Assembly (NCBI GenBank): GCA_052035295.1
Contig: JBPOHS010000114.1
Coordinates: forward strand, 1 to 64,000
DNA: 64,000 bases
Source: HdN1 sp052035295
GTDB lineage: Bacteria; Pseudomonadota; Gammaproteobacteria; Pseudomonadales; Ketobacteraceae
Reading direction: 5' to 3'
Shown here: positions 26,065 through 34,900 of the stretch, piece after piece
Layout: the number at the start of each line of letters is the position of its first letter
Position numbering within the stretch: position 1 is the stretch's first letter
Notes under the pieces: generated by a model
Seen by the model: only the letters and a program-made list of their open reading frames with translations
Databases searched by the model: none
What the model was told of the DNA's origin: nothing
Position numbers and translations under genes: made by a program

Positions 26065-26091
26065 GTATCGGCGTTTCCTCACAAACCTTTA
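26065..26091 (-). promoter_or_regulatory. Sigma-28 (FliA) promoter of flagellin
   Basis: Minus strand TAAAGGTT-N11-GCCGATAC, close to the consensus TAAAGTTT-N11-GCCGATAA with exact spacing. It gives a leader of about 95 bases. The rest of the 386-base gap (25963-26348) holds the leader hairpin and the ompW terminator, and otherwise nothing I can interpret. Confidence 0.88.
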
Positions 26092-26277
26092 GCAGGAAAT
26101 CCAGAACGGTATACCGTGTTGTTTTTGATTGGAAAAACGCTTATTTTGAACAGCCGAAATGAGCATGAGGGATATTTTATTTGCGGGCTTTTAATATCAA
26201 ATTGCGCTAAAGGGGAATGTTTTTAGTGGGCAATGAAAGGATATGACGGGCTGGAGGCATGAAAGCATAAAGAACAT

Positions 26278-26332
26278 AAAAAAAAAGGCCGACTACAAGA
26301 GCCGGCCTTTAAAGGTTCTGCAAAGCAGAACC
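26278..26332 (-). terminator. Intrinsic terminator of ompW with a second hairpin
   Basis: On the minus strand, a hairpin of eight pairs (26284-26291 with 26303-26310, sequence AAAGGCCG/CGGCCTTT) is followed by a run of nine T residues, a standard Rho-independent terminator. A second perfect stem, GGTTCTGC-AAA-GCAGAACC (26314-26332), lies just after the ompW stop. Confidence 0.85.
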
Positions 26333-26348
26333 GAGCTAGAGTCAAGAA

Positions 26349-27074
26349 TTAGAATTTGTAGGCGATACCTACAGCGTAAACGAGGGGATCGATAGCCACG
26401 TCAAACTTGGCGGCATCAGCCACCTTCGCACCACTTGCAAGTCGAGCGTCAACGGTAGCGGTCGTTTCGATATCCAGATACCAAACAGAGGTATTCACAG
26501 AGAAGTTCTTGTCCAGAGCCCAGTCTGCGCCTACTTCAAGGCCCAAGCCTACCGAGTCATCGAGATCCAATGTTGTATCAACCACGCCCGCTCCGCCTAA
26601 AAGACCATCTACAGCAGCAGCAAACTCGTCGTTGGTGTCATTTTCAAAGAAGATCGTATAGTTGATACCAACACCGACATAAGGTTGAACAAACGAATTG
26701 CTCTCGAGCGGATAAAATTGCAAAAGAACGGTCGGCGGCAGATGTTTGGTATCACCAACCTTACCCAAACCTTTCAGCGCACCATCACCATTGATGTCGT
26801 GTTGGAACGGGAGAGCGCCAACGACTTCAATACCGAAATTCTTGTGGAACAAGTAAGTGCCGGTCAGAGTTACACCGCCTGCGCTATCGACTTCAACGGC
26901 GTCTTTAACACCATCGATCGGAGTCACAATCGTATCCAATGCACCAGCATCCGTATTGGGAGCAACATACGCAGCGCCGCCACGAAAAACAATGTCACCC
27001 GCTTCATAGGCGAACACCGGAGTGGCGGAAGCAGCGATCAACAAGGCAGGAACCAACGCGCGAACTGTTTTCAT
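26349..27074 (-). CDS. ompW: OmpW-family outer membrane protein
   Basis: A 241-residue outer-membrane beta-barrel of the OmpW/OprG family, small eight-stranded channels for hydrophobic molecules. It has a signal peptide ending in ATPVFA, the family opening (EAGDIVFRGGAAYVAPN), a TGTYLFHKNFGIEVVGALPF segment, PPTVLLQFYP and PYVGVGINYTIFF, and a terminal Phe. An FNR/Anr-type box lies 116 bases upstream, consistent with OprG in Pseudomonas, which is under ANR control. It is monocistronic, with its own terminator. Confidence 0.95.
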   Translation of the reverse strand: MKTVRALVPALLIAASATPVFAYEAGDIVFRGGAAYVAPNTDAGALDTIVTPIDGVKDAVEVDSAGGVTLTGTYLFHKNFGIEVVGALPFQHDINGDGALKGLGKVGDTKHLPPTVLLQFYPLESNSFVQPYVGVGINYTIFFENDTNDEFAAAVDGLLGGAGVVDTTLDLDDSVGLGLEVGADWALDKNFSVNTSVWYLDIETTATVDARLASGAKVADAAKFDVAIDPLVYAVGIAYKF

Positions 27075-27135
27075 GAGAACCCCAAATTCAAAATTAATTT
27101 GTCAGCGTGGTCAGGGTAACGCTATCCCCAAATCG

Positions 27136-27148
27136 ATACATGATGTAT
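27136..27148. promoter_or_regulatory. Short palindrome upstream of ompW
   Basis: ATACAT-G-ATGTAT is a perfect 13-base palindrome between the FNR-like box and ompW. It could be an operator half-site pair or part of the promoter; nothing else identifies it. Confidence 0.3.
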
Positions 27149-27189
27149 GTCAATATGAGATCCACGTATCCCGTGCCCCTGACCGTCCC

Positions 27190-27203
27190 TTGACCTGAGT
27201 CAA
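27190..27203 (-). promoter_or_regulatory. FNR/Anr-type binding site
   Basis: TTGAC-CTGA-GTCAA is symmetric and close to the FNR/Anr consensus TTGAT-N4-ATCAA. It lies in the divergent gap between ompW (minus) and the DUF1499 lipoprotein gene (plus), so it could act on either; ompW-type genes are known FNR/Anr targets. Confidence 0.7.
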
Positions 27204-27292
27204 GTTTATTGCCCCCTTGCCACGCGACTGCCCGACAGTTAACGTCTCAGCCTCCACGTTTTCCGTTGAATGCCGGTACCCAGGAAATCCGA

Positions 27293-27787
27293 ATGCCATT
27301 GTTCCCTAAATCCCCCACCATTCCGCTGTTTTTCGCGATTGTGCTAACCCTTAACCTCGCTGGTTGCGCCGGAGCGCCCCCGTCAAGCGAATTTTCCCCC
27401 TGCCCGTCCACACTCAACTGCATCAGTTCCGACGCAATTGACGAAGAACACATCATCGGATCCTTTCGACTGGCGAAAGAGAACGACTGGGATTGCCTGA
27501 TAGAACAGGCACTACAGTTGACCGGGGAACCCAGGGTGGCCGTGAAACGGTCAGGGTACGTGCGCATTGAATACACCAGCGCGACGCTGCAAATGATGGA
27601 TGACCTGGAATTGATGCGGATGCCCGGGGAAGCCCGGTTACGCTCGGCGGCACGGGTAGAACGACATGATCTGGGCAGAAATCGCGCGCGGGGAATGCAG
27701 TTGCACGCCGCGTTTCGCGACCATTGCAGTGCAGCCCGGATTGACGATGGAATCAGTTCACCGGATAACGCGCCCGATAAGCTTTGA
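27293..27787 (+). CDS. DUF1499-family lipoprotein
   Basis: A 164-residue lipoprotein with a signal peptide and lipobox (LNLAGC). The rest matches the DUF1499 pattern: CPSTLNCISSDA near the start, VRIEYTSATLQMMDDLEL in the middle and RLRSAARVERHDLGRNRARG near the end. DUF1499 has no established function. The ATG at 27293 has an AGGA site. Its 3' end overlaps the convergent cheV gene by 35 bases. Confidence 0.8.
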   Translation: MPLFPKSPTIPLFFAIVLTLNLAGCAGAPPSSEFSPCPSTLNCISSDAIDEEHIIGSFRLAKENDWDCLIEQALQLTGEPRVAVKRSGYVRIEYTSATLQMMDDLELMRMPGEARLRSAARVERHDLGRNRARGMQLHAAFRDHCSAARIDDGISSPDNAPDKL

Positions 27788-28697
27788 TGCGCGATTGCAC
27801 GGCAGCCGCGAGCTTGTCCGGCTCGAATTTCGACAGAAACTCGTCGCAACCCACCTTCTTGACCATCGCGTTATTGAACGCGCCACTCAATGAAGTGTGC
27901 AGAATAATGAACAAGGCGGTCAGCCTCGAGTCATTGCGGATTTCTGTCGTCAAACGGTAGCCATCCATTTCAGGCATTTCGGCATCGGTAATGATCATGG
28001 GGAAACGTTTTTCCATGTCCACGCCCTCGTCCGCCAGCCTCTTCAGGTAGCGCAAGGCCTGCGCGCCGTCGCGCAAGGCAATGATATTCATGCCAAGCTG
28101 ATCAAGCGTTTCCCGAATCTGGGCGAGAGCCACGGTGGAGTCTTCCACCACCAGCACCTCAAGCCCGGCGGCCAGTGTCCGGATATCGTCATCGAGCACC
28201 GAAGGGCCTACCTGCGTGTTAAAGGGTGTGATTTCCTGCAGCACTTTTTCGACATCGATGATTTCGACAATCTTTTCATCCACCCGGGTGATCGCCGTTA
28301 TGTAATGGGCACGCCCCGTCCCTTTCGGCGGAGACATGATCTCTTCCCAGTTCATGTTAATGATGCGATCCACACTTCTGACCAAAAACGCCTGCACATG
28401 ATTGTTGTATTCGGTGATGATGATGTTGCAACCGGTGTGATTTTCCATGGCGGGCATGCCAATGGCGTGACTCAAATCGATCACCGGGATGGTCTTGCCA
28501 CGCACATGGGTGACTCCCACCACGGCTGAATGCCGGTTCGGAAGCGCGGTGATCTTCGGCATCATCTGCACTTCCTGCACCTTGAACACATTGATCGCGA
28601 ACAAGGGGCCGCGCTGCAGCCGGAACATCAGTATCTCCAGACGGTTTTCGCCCACCAGCTGGGTACGCATGTCGACGGTTTCAAGGAGGCTGGCCAT
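27753..28697 (-). CDS. cheV: Chemotaxis coupling protein CheV
   Basis: A 314-residue fusion of a CheW-like domain (about 15-165, with FAINVFKVQEV and VVGVTHVRGKTIPVIDLS) and a receiver domain (about 180-310, with EVLVVEDS, the phospho-acceptor in ITDAEMPEMDG and a late LSKFEPDKL). CheV proteins couple receptors to CheA and aid adaptation. It is divergent from the EAL-HDOD gene, across 178 bases. Confidence 0.95.
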   Translation of the reverse strand: MASLLETVDMRTQLVGENRLEILMFRLQRGPLFAINVFKVQEVQMMPKITALPNRHSAVVGVTHVRGKTIPVIDLSHAIGMPAMENHTGCNIIITEYNNHVQAFLVRSVDRIINMNWEEIMSPPKGTGRAHYITAITRVDEKIVEIIDVEKVLQEITPFNTQVGPSVLDDDIRTLAAGLEVLVVEDSTVALAQIRETLDQLGMNIIALRDGAQALRYLKRLADEGVDMEKRFPMIITDAEMPEMDGYRLTTEIRNDSRLTALFIILHTSLSGAFNNAMVKKVGCDEFLSKFEPDKLAAAVQSRIKAYRARYPVN

Positions 28698-28727
28698 AGG
28701 GGGTCCACCGCGGTTGACAGATCATTA

Positions 28728-28747
28728 AATAGTCAGTGTAGACTATT
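28728..28747. promoter_or_regulatory. Inverted repeat between cheV and the EAL-HDOD gene
   Basis: AATAGTC-AGTGTA-GACTATT is a perfect seven-base inverted repeat 31 bases upstream of cheV, in the divergent gap. Its position suits an operator shared by both genes. No known regulator site matches it by eye. Confidence 0.4.
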
Positions 28748-28875
28748 CCAGACCACTCCCCTCCTGATAAAAAAACCTGTCTGCACGCTTTCTTCCCCCC
28801 CAGACGGACTACACTTGAAAGAGAAAAGGTGGCGTTTATCCGTCATCTGCGGTTCCAGCGCACAAGAACAGTCGA

Positions 28876-30093
28876 ATGACCAAAGAAACCATACTGCTCT
28901 CCCGACAGCCGGTGTACGACAAAAAGCTGAACGTGACGGCATACGAACTCCTGTTCCACCCACCGGAAGGCGTCAATGGCGCTGACTGGGACAGTGATCA
29001 GGAAACGTCTGCCGTGCTCGTCAATGCGTTCACCGAAGTGGGCATTGGACAGGTGGCCGATCACAAGACTGCCTTTATCCATTTCACCCGCCGCTGGCTG
29101 CTGTCACCGCCGCCACTGGAACCGCAATTCGTCACGATACAGGTGATGAAATCGACCAACCCCGATGCGGCCATTGTCGCAGCCGTGCGCAAGCTGCGTG
29201 AGCAGGGATTTTCCATCGCCCTCGAATGTGCCAGTGGCATCAACGAATGGGATTCGCTGCTGAAGCTCGCACATGTCGTCATGGTAGATGTCGCTGCCGT
29301 CAAAGGTGACATGCTTGAAAAACTGGTCGACTACCTGAAAAAGTTTCCTGTGCGTTTGCTGGCGCAAAAAGTCGAGAATTACACGGTGTTCGAACACTGT
29401 GCCAAACTGGGCTTCGATATTTTCCAGGGCGGATTCCTGTGCCGGCCACAATCCGTCAAGGGCAATGCGGTCGCCACCAACAAACTGGTGGTCATGAATT
29501 TACTCGCGGCCCTGCAAAATCCGGATATCGACATCAAGAAGCTGGAAGGCATCATTACCAATGATGTGGCCTTGAGCGTCAAACTGCTGCGTGTCTGCAA
29601 CAGCGCAAGCTACGCATCGCAGGCGAAGATAGACAGCATCAAGCGCGCCATCATGATTCTCGGTTTACAGAAGCTGAAATCCTGGGTCAGCGTCATTGCA
29701 CTTTCCCGTATGTCAGACAAGCCCACCGAACTGGTCATGCTCACCCTGACCCGCGCCAAGATGATGGAAATGCTGGCACAGAAGGCCGGGCTTTCCGCCG
29801 AAAAATGTTTTACCGTGGGTTTGTTTTCCGCGATTGATGCTTTTTTCGATAACGACATCAATGCGGTACTCGACACGCTGCCGTTCGACGATGAAATCAA
29901 GCGCGCCATCGCGCAACATGACGGCACCATAGGACATTTGCTGAAATATTCTCTCGCCCACGAACGTGGCGATTGGAGTAGCGTCGACTGGGATGCGCTG
30001 GGCGCAATCAAGATTGACAGGGCGTCATTCGAAAACGCCTACATTGAAGCGGTCCGCTGGGCCAGCACGGTAATGCAATCCCTGCTGACCTGA
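28876..30093 (+). CDS. EAL-HDOD signalling protein
   Basis: A 405-residue protein with an EAL-like domain (about 5-200) joined to an HDOD domain (about 200-400, with NDVALSVKLLRVCNSASYAS and IKRAIMILGLQKL). The EAL motif reads YELLF and other catalytic residues are altered (for example, FIHFT where FINLS-type strands carry Asn), so phosphodiesterase activity is unlikely. This YuxH/CdgJ architecture is known from Vibrio, where it affects motility. It converges on the ODP gene. Confidence 0.9.
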   Translation: MTKETILLSRQPVYDKKLNVTAYELLFHPPEGVNGADWDSDQETSAVLVNAFTEVGIGQVADHKTAFIHFTRRWLLSPPPLEPQFVTIQVMKSTNPDAAIVAAVRKLREQGFSIALECASGINEWDSLLKLAHVVMVDVAAVKGDMLEKLVDYLKKFPVRLLAQKVENYTVFEHCAKLGFDIFQGGFLCRPQSVKGNAVATNKLVVMNLLAALQNPDIDIKKLEGIITNDVALSVKLLRVCNSASYASQAKIDSIKRAIMILGLQKLKSWVSVIALSRMSDKPTELVMLTLTRAKMMEMLAQKAGLSAEKCFTVGLFSAIDAFFDNDINAVLDTLPFDDEIKRAIAQHDGTIGHLLKYSLAHERGDWSSVDWDALGAIKIDRASFENAYIEAVRWASTVMQSLLT

Positions 30094-30150
30094 TCCACTT
30101 CCCTGTTGAATTTCCATTATTGTGCTGCGGTGCGACAAACGGCCATCCGA

Positions 30151-30885
30151 CTAACGTCGAATGGCATTTCCTACTTCCAGCGCGTCAAACCAGTCCAGAA
30201 AGCGCTTGATGTTTTCGCCGCGGAAAATACGCCCGTGCTGCGGCACCATCACCTCGATATCCAGGGTGCGCACCCGCTCGACCCAATCTTTCTTGGCCGA
30301 ATTCGATGGCATCCAGCGCTGATGGAACTTGGTCATCCGCTGCACGTGCGCATCGAAATCATCAATTTCCAGCGAACAGCAAGGCCCCTCAAGTGCAGCC
30401 CCGACATCGCCACTGAACAGTATTTTTGCCTTGGGATCATACACATGGAAATTCCCCGAGGAATGCAGGTAGTGCGCTGGAATGAACTGCAAATCCACAT
30501 CACCCAGGCGCAGGCTGCCACCATTGTCGGCGATCGCTTCATAAACGATTTTGTTCATTCCAAAGTGACGAATGAAACCTTCCCAGATCCAGGAACAATG
30601 CAGGCGCGAATTTTCCAACACCTGGTCCCACAGCCCCAACGACGAGATGATGTCCGGGTCCTGGTGTGAGGCAAACACGTCGGTCACCTGCTCAATCGGC
30701 ACGAATTTCAGAACGGCTGCCAGCATCGGCGCGAACAGCTCGATACCACCCGGATCAAGCAACAGGGCGCGACCGCCCGACACAATCATGCACTGGTTGG
30801 TATCGATAATTTTTTCCGGCTTGTCCGGATCACGACCGAAAACAATCCACTGGTGTCCCTGGTTATAAATAACGTTGGAAAGCAT
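30151..30885 (-). CDS. Oxygen-binding di-iron (ODP-type) metallo-beta-lactamase-fold protein
   Basis: A 244-residue protein of the flavodiiron-type metallo-beta-lactamase fold without a flavodoxin domain. Candidate iron ligands are visible in order: ASHQDPDI (His, Asp, Asp), IPAHYLHSSGNFHVY (His), LFSGDVGAA (Asp) and VPQHGRIF (His). Proteins of this type serve as oxygen or iron sensors for chemotaxis in Treponema (ODP). It is encoded 40 bases after a small chemoreceptor-like gene, in one transcript, and next to cheV, which supports a sensory role. A hydrolase or oxygen-reducing enzyme remains possible. Confidence 0.85.
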   Translation of the reverse strand: MLSNVIYNQGHQWIVFGRDPDKPEKIIDTNQCMIVSGGRALLLDPGGIELFAPMLAAVLKFVPIEQVTDVFASHQDPDIISSLGLWDQVLENSRLHCSWIWEGFIRHFGMNKIVYEAIADNGGSLRLGDVDLQFIPAHYLHSSGNFHVYDPKAKILFSGDVGAALEGPCCSLEIDDFDAHVQRMTKFHQRWMPSNSAKKDWVERVRTLDIEVMVPQHGRIFRGENIKRFLDWFDALEVGNAIRR

Positions 30886-30925
30886 GTGAAGTTCCTTTAG
30901 GGGGTATAACGTCCAACCGACCTGC

Positions 30926-31531
30926 TCAGATCAAGGCATCGGTGAGCAGGGTCATGGAGCAATTGATATGCGACTTGATGTCACTGGTCTGCTCTTGAAT
31001 GGTATTGGCCATTTGTAGCAAACCTTCCTTGAATTCGCCGGTGCGATGCGCTTCGAGACGCGAGGTCACCGCGACGACATCAATGGCGCGCATGTGCTTC
31101 TGGATTTCGTGCAAATCGTCATTGAGTGCGCTCAGCAGCGACTGGAATTTTGCTTCCATCTGCGTGACCTGCTCCATGATGCGATTTTCCAGCGGAATCG
31201 TACGCGCCTTGGTTTCCGGCGTTGACAGGCTCTCACGGGCCTGGCGAACGCGCAGCAAGGCGGTACTGGTGCGCCATTCCTCGACGGTAATGACTGACAG
31301 CTGCACAGCGGTCGCGTTGATCGCCCGCGCCAGCTTGATCGTCTTGCTGGCCAGTTCATCATAAAAGCTGGAAATGACCGACAGGCCCGCCGCCCGACTG
31401 CCGGCACGAAGCACAATGGCCGCGGCGTTCTTGGCAGAAATGGTCAATTGGCGCGCGGTGAGTTCGGCGTAATGAAGCTCGGCAGCAACTCTGGCCGCAG
31501 CAATAGTCAGTTTATTGTGGTCAACCTGCAT
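30926..31531 (-). CDS. Small soluble protein with chemoreceptor-tip-like motifs
   Basis: A 201-residue all-helical protein with no membrane segment. By eye, residues 35-64 align without gaps to the hairpin tip of methyl-accepting proteins: NAA at 35-37, RAG at 42-44, Gly49, Val52 and LA at 60-61 (compare [20 protein letters not shown]). A second stretch near residues 159-176 fits the same pattern (LEAHRTGEFKEG, then Ala at the usual distance). It is far shorter than a standard receptor and lacks obvious methylation helices. The ATG at 31531 has an AAGGAAG site. It is followed directly by the ODP gene, a pairing like that of ODP and its cytoplasmic receptor in Treponema. It may therefore link ODP to CheA. 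The family assignment is mine and needs a profile search. Confidence 0.65.
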   Translation of the reverse strand: MQVDHNKLTIAAARVAAELHYAELTARQLTISAKNAAAIVLRAGSRAAGLSVISSFYDELASKTIKLARAINATAVQLSVITVEEWRTSTALLRVRQARESLSTPETKARTIPLENRIMEQVTQMEAKFQSLLSALNDDLHEIQKHMRAIDVVAVTSRLEAHRTGEFKEGLLQMANTIQEQTSDIKSHINCSMTLLTDALI

Positions 31532-31639
31532 GAGGTCTTCCTTGCGAATCGGCCTTTACACTCCGGCAACCAAAGTCGTTCGCAGACTGCGTTGCCGGCA
31601 TCCCAATTTCAGCGTAGGTAAGTTCTGACACGATTGCGA

Positions 31640-31705
31640 GTAAAACCCCTCATAAATCTCGGCCTATTTGGGCGAATAGAAGGAGCATGCAGACGAGGGG
31701 TTTAC
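31640..31705. repeat. Imperfect inverted repeat downstream of the glutaredoxin-like gene
   Basis: GTAAAACCCCTC at 31640-31651 and GAGGGGTTTAC at 31695-31705 are near-perfect inverted copies around a 43-base centre. They lie in the gap between the glutaredoxin-like gene and the mini-chemoreceptor gene and may form a transcription end structure. Confidence 0.4.
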
Positions 31706-31711
31706 CAGTAT

Positions 31712-31957
31712 TCAGGAGAGAAAGGCGATCAACTGATCCACGTCAAAGGGCCAACCAAGTTCGCAGGCCCTGGCCTCATGCAGCAGGACGGGAATACGCA
31801 TGCCGTAGCGCTCGATCAGTGCGTCACTCTCGGCGATGTCGACCAGGCTGACCTCAAAGAAGTCCGGATTGAGGACTGCCGCGCAAAGCGCGGCAGCCTG
31901 TTCACACAAATGGCAATGTTCCGTGTGGTACAGCACCAGCGCTGTCTTGCCGCTCAT
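31712..31957 (-). CDS. Glutaredoxin-like protein (DUF836 type)
   Basis: An 81-residue thioredoxin-fold protein with the dithiol motif CHLC near residue 15 and the cis-Pro in MRIPVLL near residue 56. It belongs to the short glutaredoxin-like DUF836 group found in many gammaproteobacteria. Its ATG overlaps the stop of the large membrane protein gene (ATGA), so the two are translationally coupled; a redox job on the partner's cysteines is possible, though unproven. Confidence 0.85.
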   Translation of the reverse strand: MSGKTALVLYHTEHCHLCEQAAALCAAVLNPDFFEVSLVDIAESDALIERYGMRIPVLLHEARACELGWPFDVDQLIAFLS

Positions 31958-34900
31958 GCGTCCGCTTTCTCTGCAGCGGATTTCTCGGTGGCCGGTTTCT
32001 CCGCAACAGGTTTCGCTGCAACCGGTCGAGGCTTGCGCGGCTGACTGCGCCAGTACCCCCCCGTGCTATAGGCGCGCCACGCCCAGGGCAGCCACTTCAG
32101 CATGGCGACCGCGATCCACAGTGACCAGGCCAGCATCAGCGCACGGTACACCCACAAGGGCACGCTCACGACCCACGCCTGCGGCAACGCCTGCTGCATG
32201 ACATCCTGATACCAGTTCAACTGGAAGCTTTGCGAGGCGTTGCCGACGATGTCCATGTCCGGGCTGCCGAGCAGGCCCTTGGGAATCGCCACGACGAACG
32301 CCACCAACGCCAGCACGCTCAGCGTTATCAATCCCAGCTGAAGCAGGTTGAAGCCATTTTCTGACAGTGCGGCACCATACTTCTCGCGCCACGCGAGGGC
32401 AAAGAACCACAGTGTCACCGCCGTGAGCCCCCACCACGACCCGGTGGAAAAGCCCAACACCAGCAACACCCATTGCCAGCCCCGCAGCGGACTCATCGAC
32501 AATTTGCCCAACACCAGGGCCACGGCGACCAAGACCAACGCCATGCCCCAAAACAAAACAGCGGGGCCAATGGCTGGCCCGCCCACAAACAACACCCAGC
32601 GACTGTCCGGAACGTTGACGGTCAGATCGACGTTGCGGGCGAGGGTTTCCGACAGGCTGACGACGGGCGTTATCCAGCGCGATGCAATCGCATCGTTACC
32701 GCGCCATGCCAGCGACACGTCATGCTCACCCGGCGCAACCTGCAAGACCACGTTGGGATTGGTTTCTTCCGATGCCTGCGGTTGGCCATCGAGCAAGACC
32801 TGCGTCAGGTGGATGCCATCGGGCAAGGTGACCCGCTGCTCGCCACCCTTACTGGTGCGCACATGCAAATCCAGCGAATAGCTGCTTTCCCGGGTGCCCG
32901 GGTTGGCCACCAGCGTGACCTGATCGATGGTAGCCGTGGGGCCGGGTTTGGCGGCCGGTTTCTGAATACTGAGCGTGAGGGTTTCGCCTGGATACGGCTG
33001 CCAGGCCGGTTGCCATTGACCGGCATAGGGAGACTTGAGCGCATCGATACCCTTGAATTCCACATGCCAGAGCGGCGAAATCTCGGCAGTCCAGTACTCA
33101 CTCCACAAGGCCGTATCCGATGCGGTGAAGGTCAACTGATCGGCCGGGTCCAGATTCGATACCCATTCCAGACTGTCCTGGCTGGCCTTGAGCGCCACCG
33201 TCACCTTGCCCTGATTCACCACCACATCGCGGGTAATCACCGATTCCCCCGCCAGCAGGGGGACTTCCAGCTGAATAGCCCCCTGTGTCGGCGCGACGCG
33301 CTGCACGGTGGTAATGACCTGCCAGGTCAGGCCCAGTCGCAAACTGCGGCTGATCTGCACAAATGCAGGCGCCGGTGCCTGCGCCAGCGTCGGTGTCTCT
33401 TCCTTTTGCTTTTCGATGACATCCGGCGAGAACAACAGGGCACCCCCCTGCAACTGCCCCTGATCGATGCCTTGCACCGTCCAGCCTGGCGCCTGAACCG
33501 CCACGTTATGCGCCGGCAACGAGAAACTCAGCTGGAAACTGTCACGTTCGCGCAAAGGGCCGCTCAGCGTCATGCGCTGGCTGCCTTTGGGCACGACAAT
33601 CAGGTGGCGACCGCCTTCCTTGCGCATGGCCAAAGCCGCCGTGCCATCAATGACCGCCGTCTGTGGTTGCCATTGGCCCTGGCTGTCGGGCAGCAGCATT
33701 TCGACATCTTCGAGCGCGCCGACACTCAGGTTCAGCGTCAAGCGGGCACCGTCGATCTGCACAGCCACGCGCTCGATGCCAAGACAGTCCGGCGTGCAAT
33801 CGCGCGCTGCCCACAAGCGTTCCTGCAGGCGATCGAGCAAGCCGGCATCCGGCAAGCCGCTGCCTTCGCCTACTGCGCCGTCCTTGCTTACCTCACCGTC
33901 CTGGGCCGCCTGCACCGGCGCACTGGTGCCTACCAGCAGCAGGGCCAGCAGAACGCCCGTTACCGCCCCACCGCGCAGAAAAGCAGGATTCCAGTGCCAG
34001 CGACCGGCCGAACGCCCGACGCCCAACAGGGCCGCCACCAGCAGCGCGAGCAATCCAACCCGCAACACGGCCAACACTCGGTTCTCGGTCGGGCCCACCA
34101 GCCACAGCCCCAGTGTTTGTCCTTCGGCGACCGGACCACTCCAGCGCAACTCTGCCGACTGCCAACGCCAACGTGGCAGGCCGGGCCCGGTCTGAGCGGC
34201 CTGCTGGGGATCGATCTGCTGTTGCAGGGGCGTCTGTTGCAGAGGCGTCGCCGGACGCAGGCTTTCGCGCGCCAGGCCGACACTCATTTTCGCGCGCATT
34301 TCCATTTGATCAGATTCGGCGGACAGGGCCGGGGAAGGCGCCATCACTGCCGCTTCGCTGGCATATTCTGCACCTGTCGAGGCACCGCCCATGCTGTCTT
34401 CGTAATCATAACGGCTGCTGTCGGAAATGCGGGTGTAAGGATTTTCCAGCTGGGGATAGATCGACAAACGCACTTGCTGCACCACGAAGGGCAAGGTGGC
34501 CATGACGAGCACCAGTGCACTCAGGCGTACATAGGTTTCCACCAGCACGCGCAGATTGCCAGCGTCGAGCAGTCGCACCAGCGCCACGGCCGCCACCACG
34601 TTCAGCACCAGGAACAGCAACACCGGCGATTCCGGATAGACCAGGCCAAGGGCCACCAAGGCCACCGCGCTCCAGCCCCAGCCAATGACCTTGCCCACCG
34701 CTGCCACCGCAATCAGCAGCAGGAAAACGTCCCAGACACTCCATTCGCCCAGCCACGTCGGGGTGGCGTTATCGACTCCGGACGCGGCCAGCAAGCGCCA
34801 GCCCGGGGGCAAATGCACGCGCGCCGACATCGACTGGAAGTCTTCCTGCCAACCGCTGACCGACAAGGTCCAATGACGCGGGGTATCCTCGCTCTCGATA

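Noticed and set aside
31532..31570. A GCCGATTC -10-like sequence upstream of the mini-chemoreceptor gene
   Set aside because: No TAAAG/TCAAG element lies at 11-base spacing; the TAAAG present touches the -10 directly.
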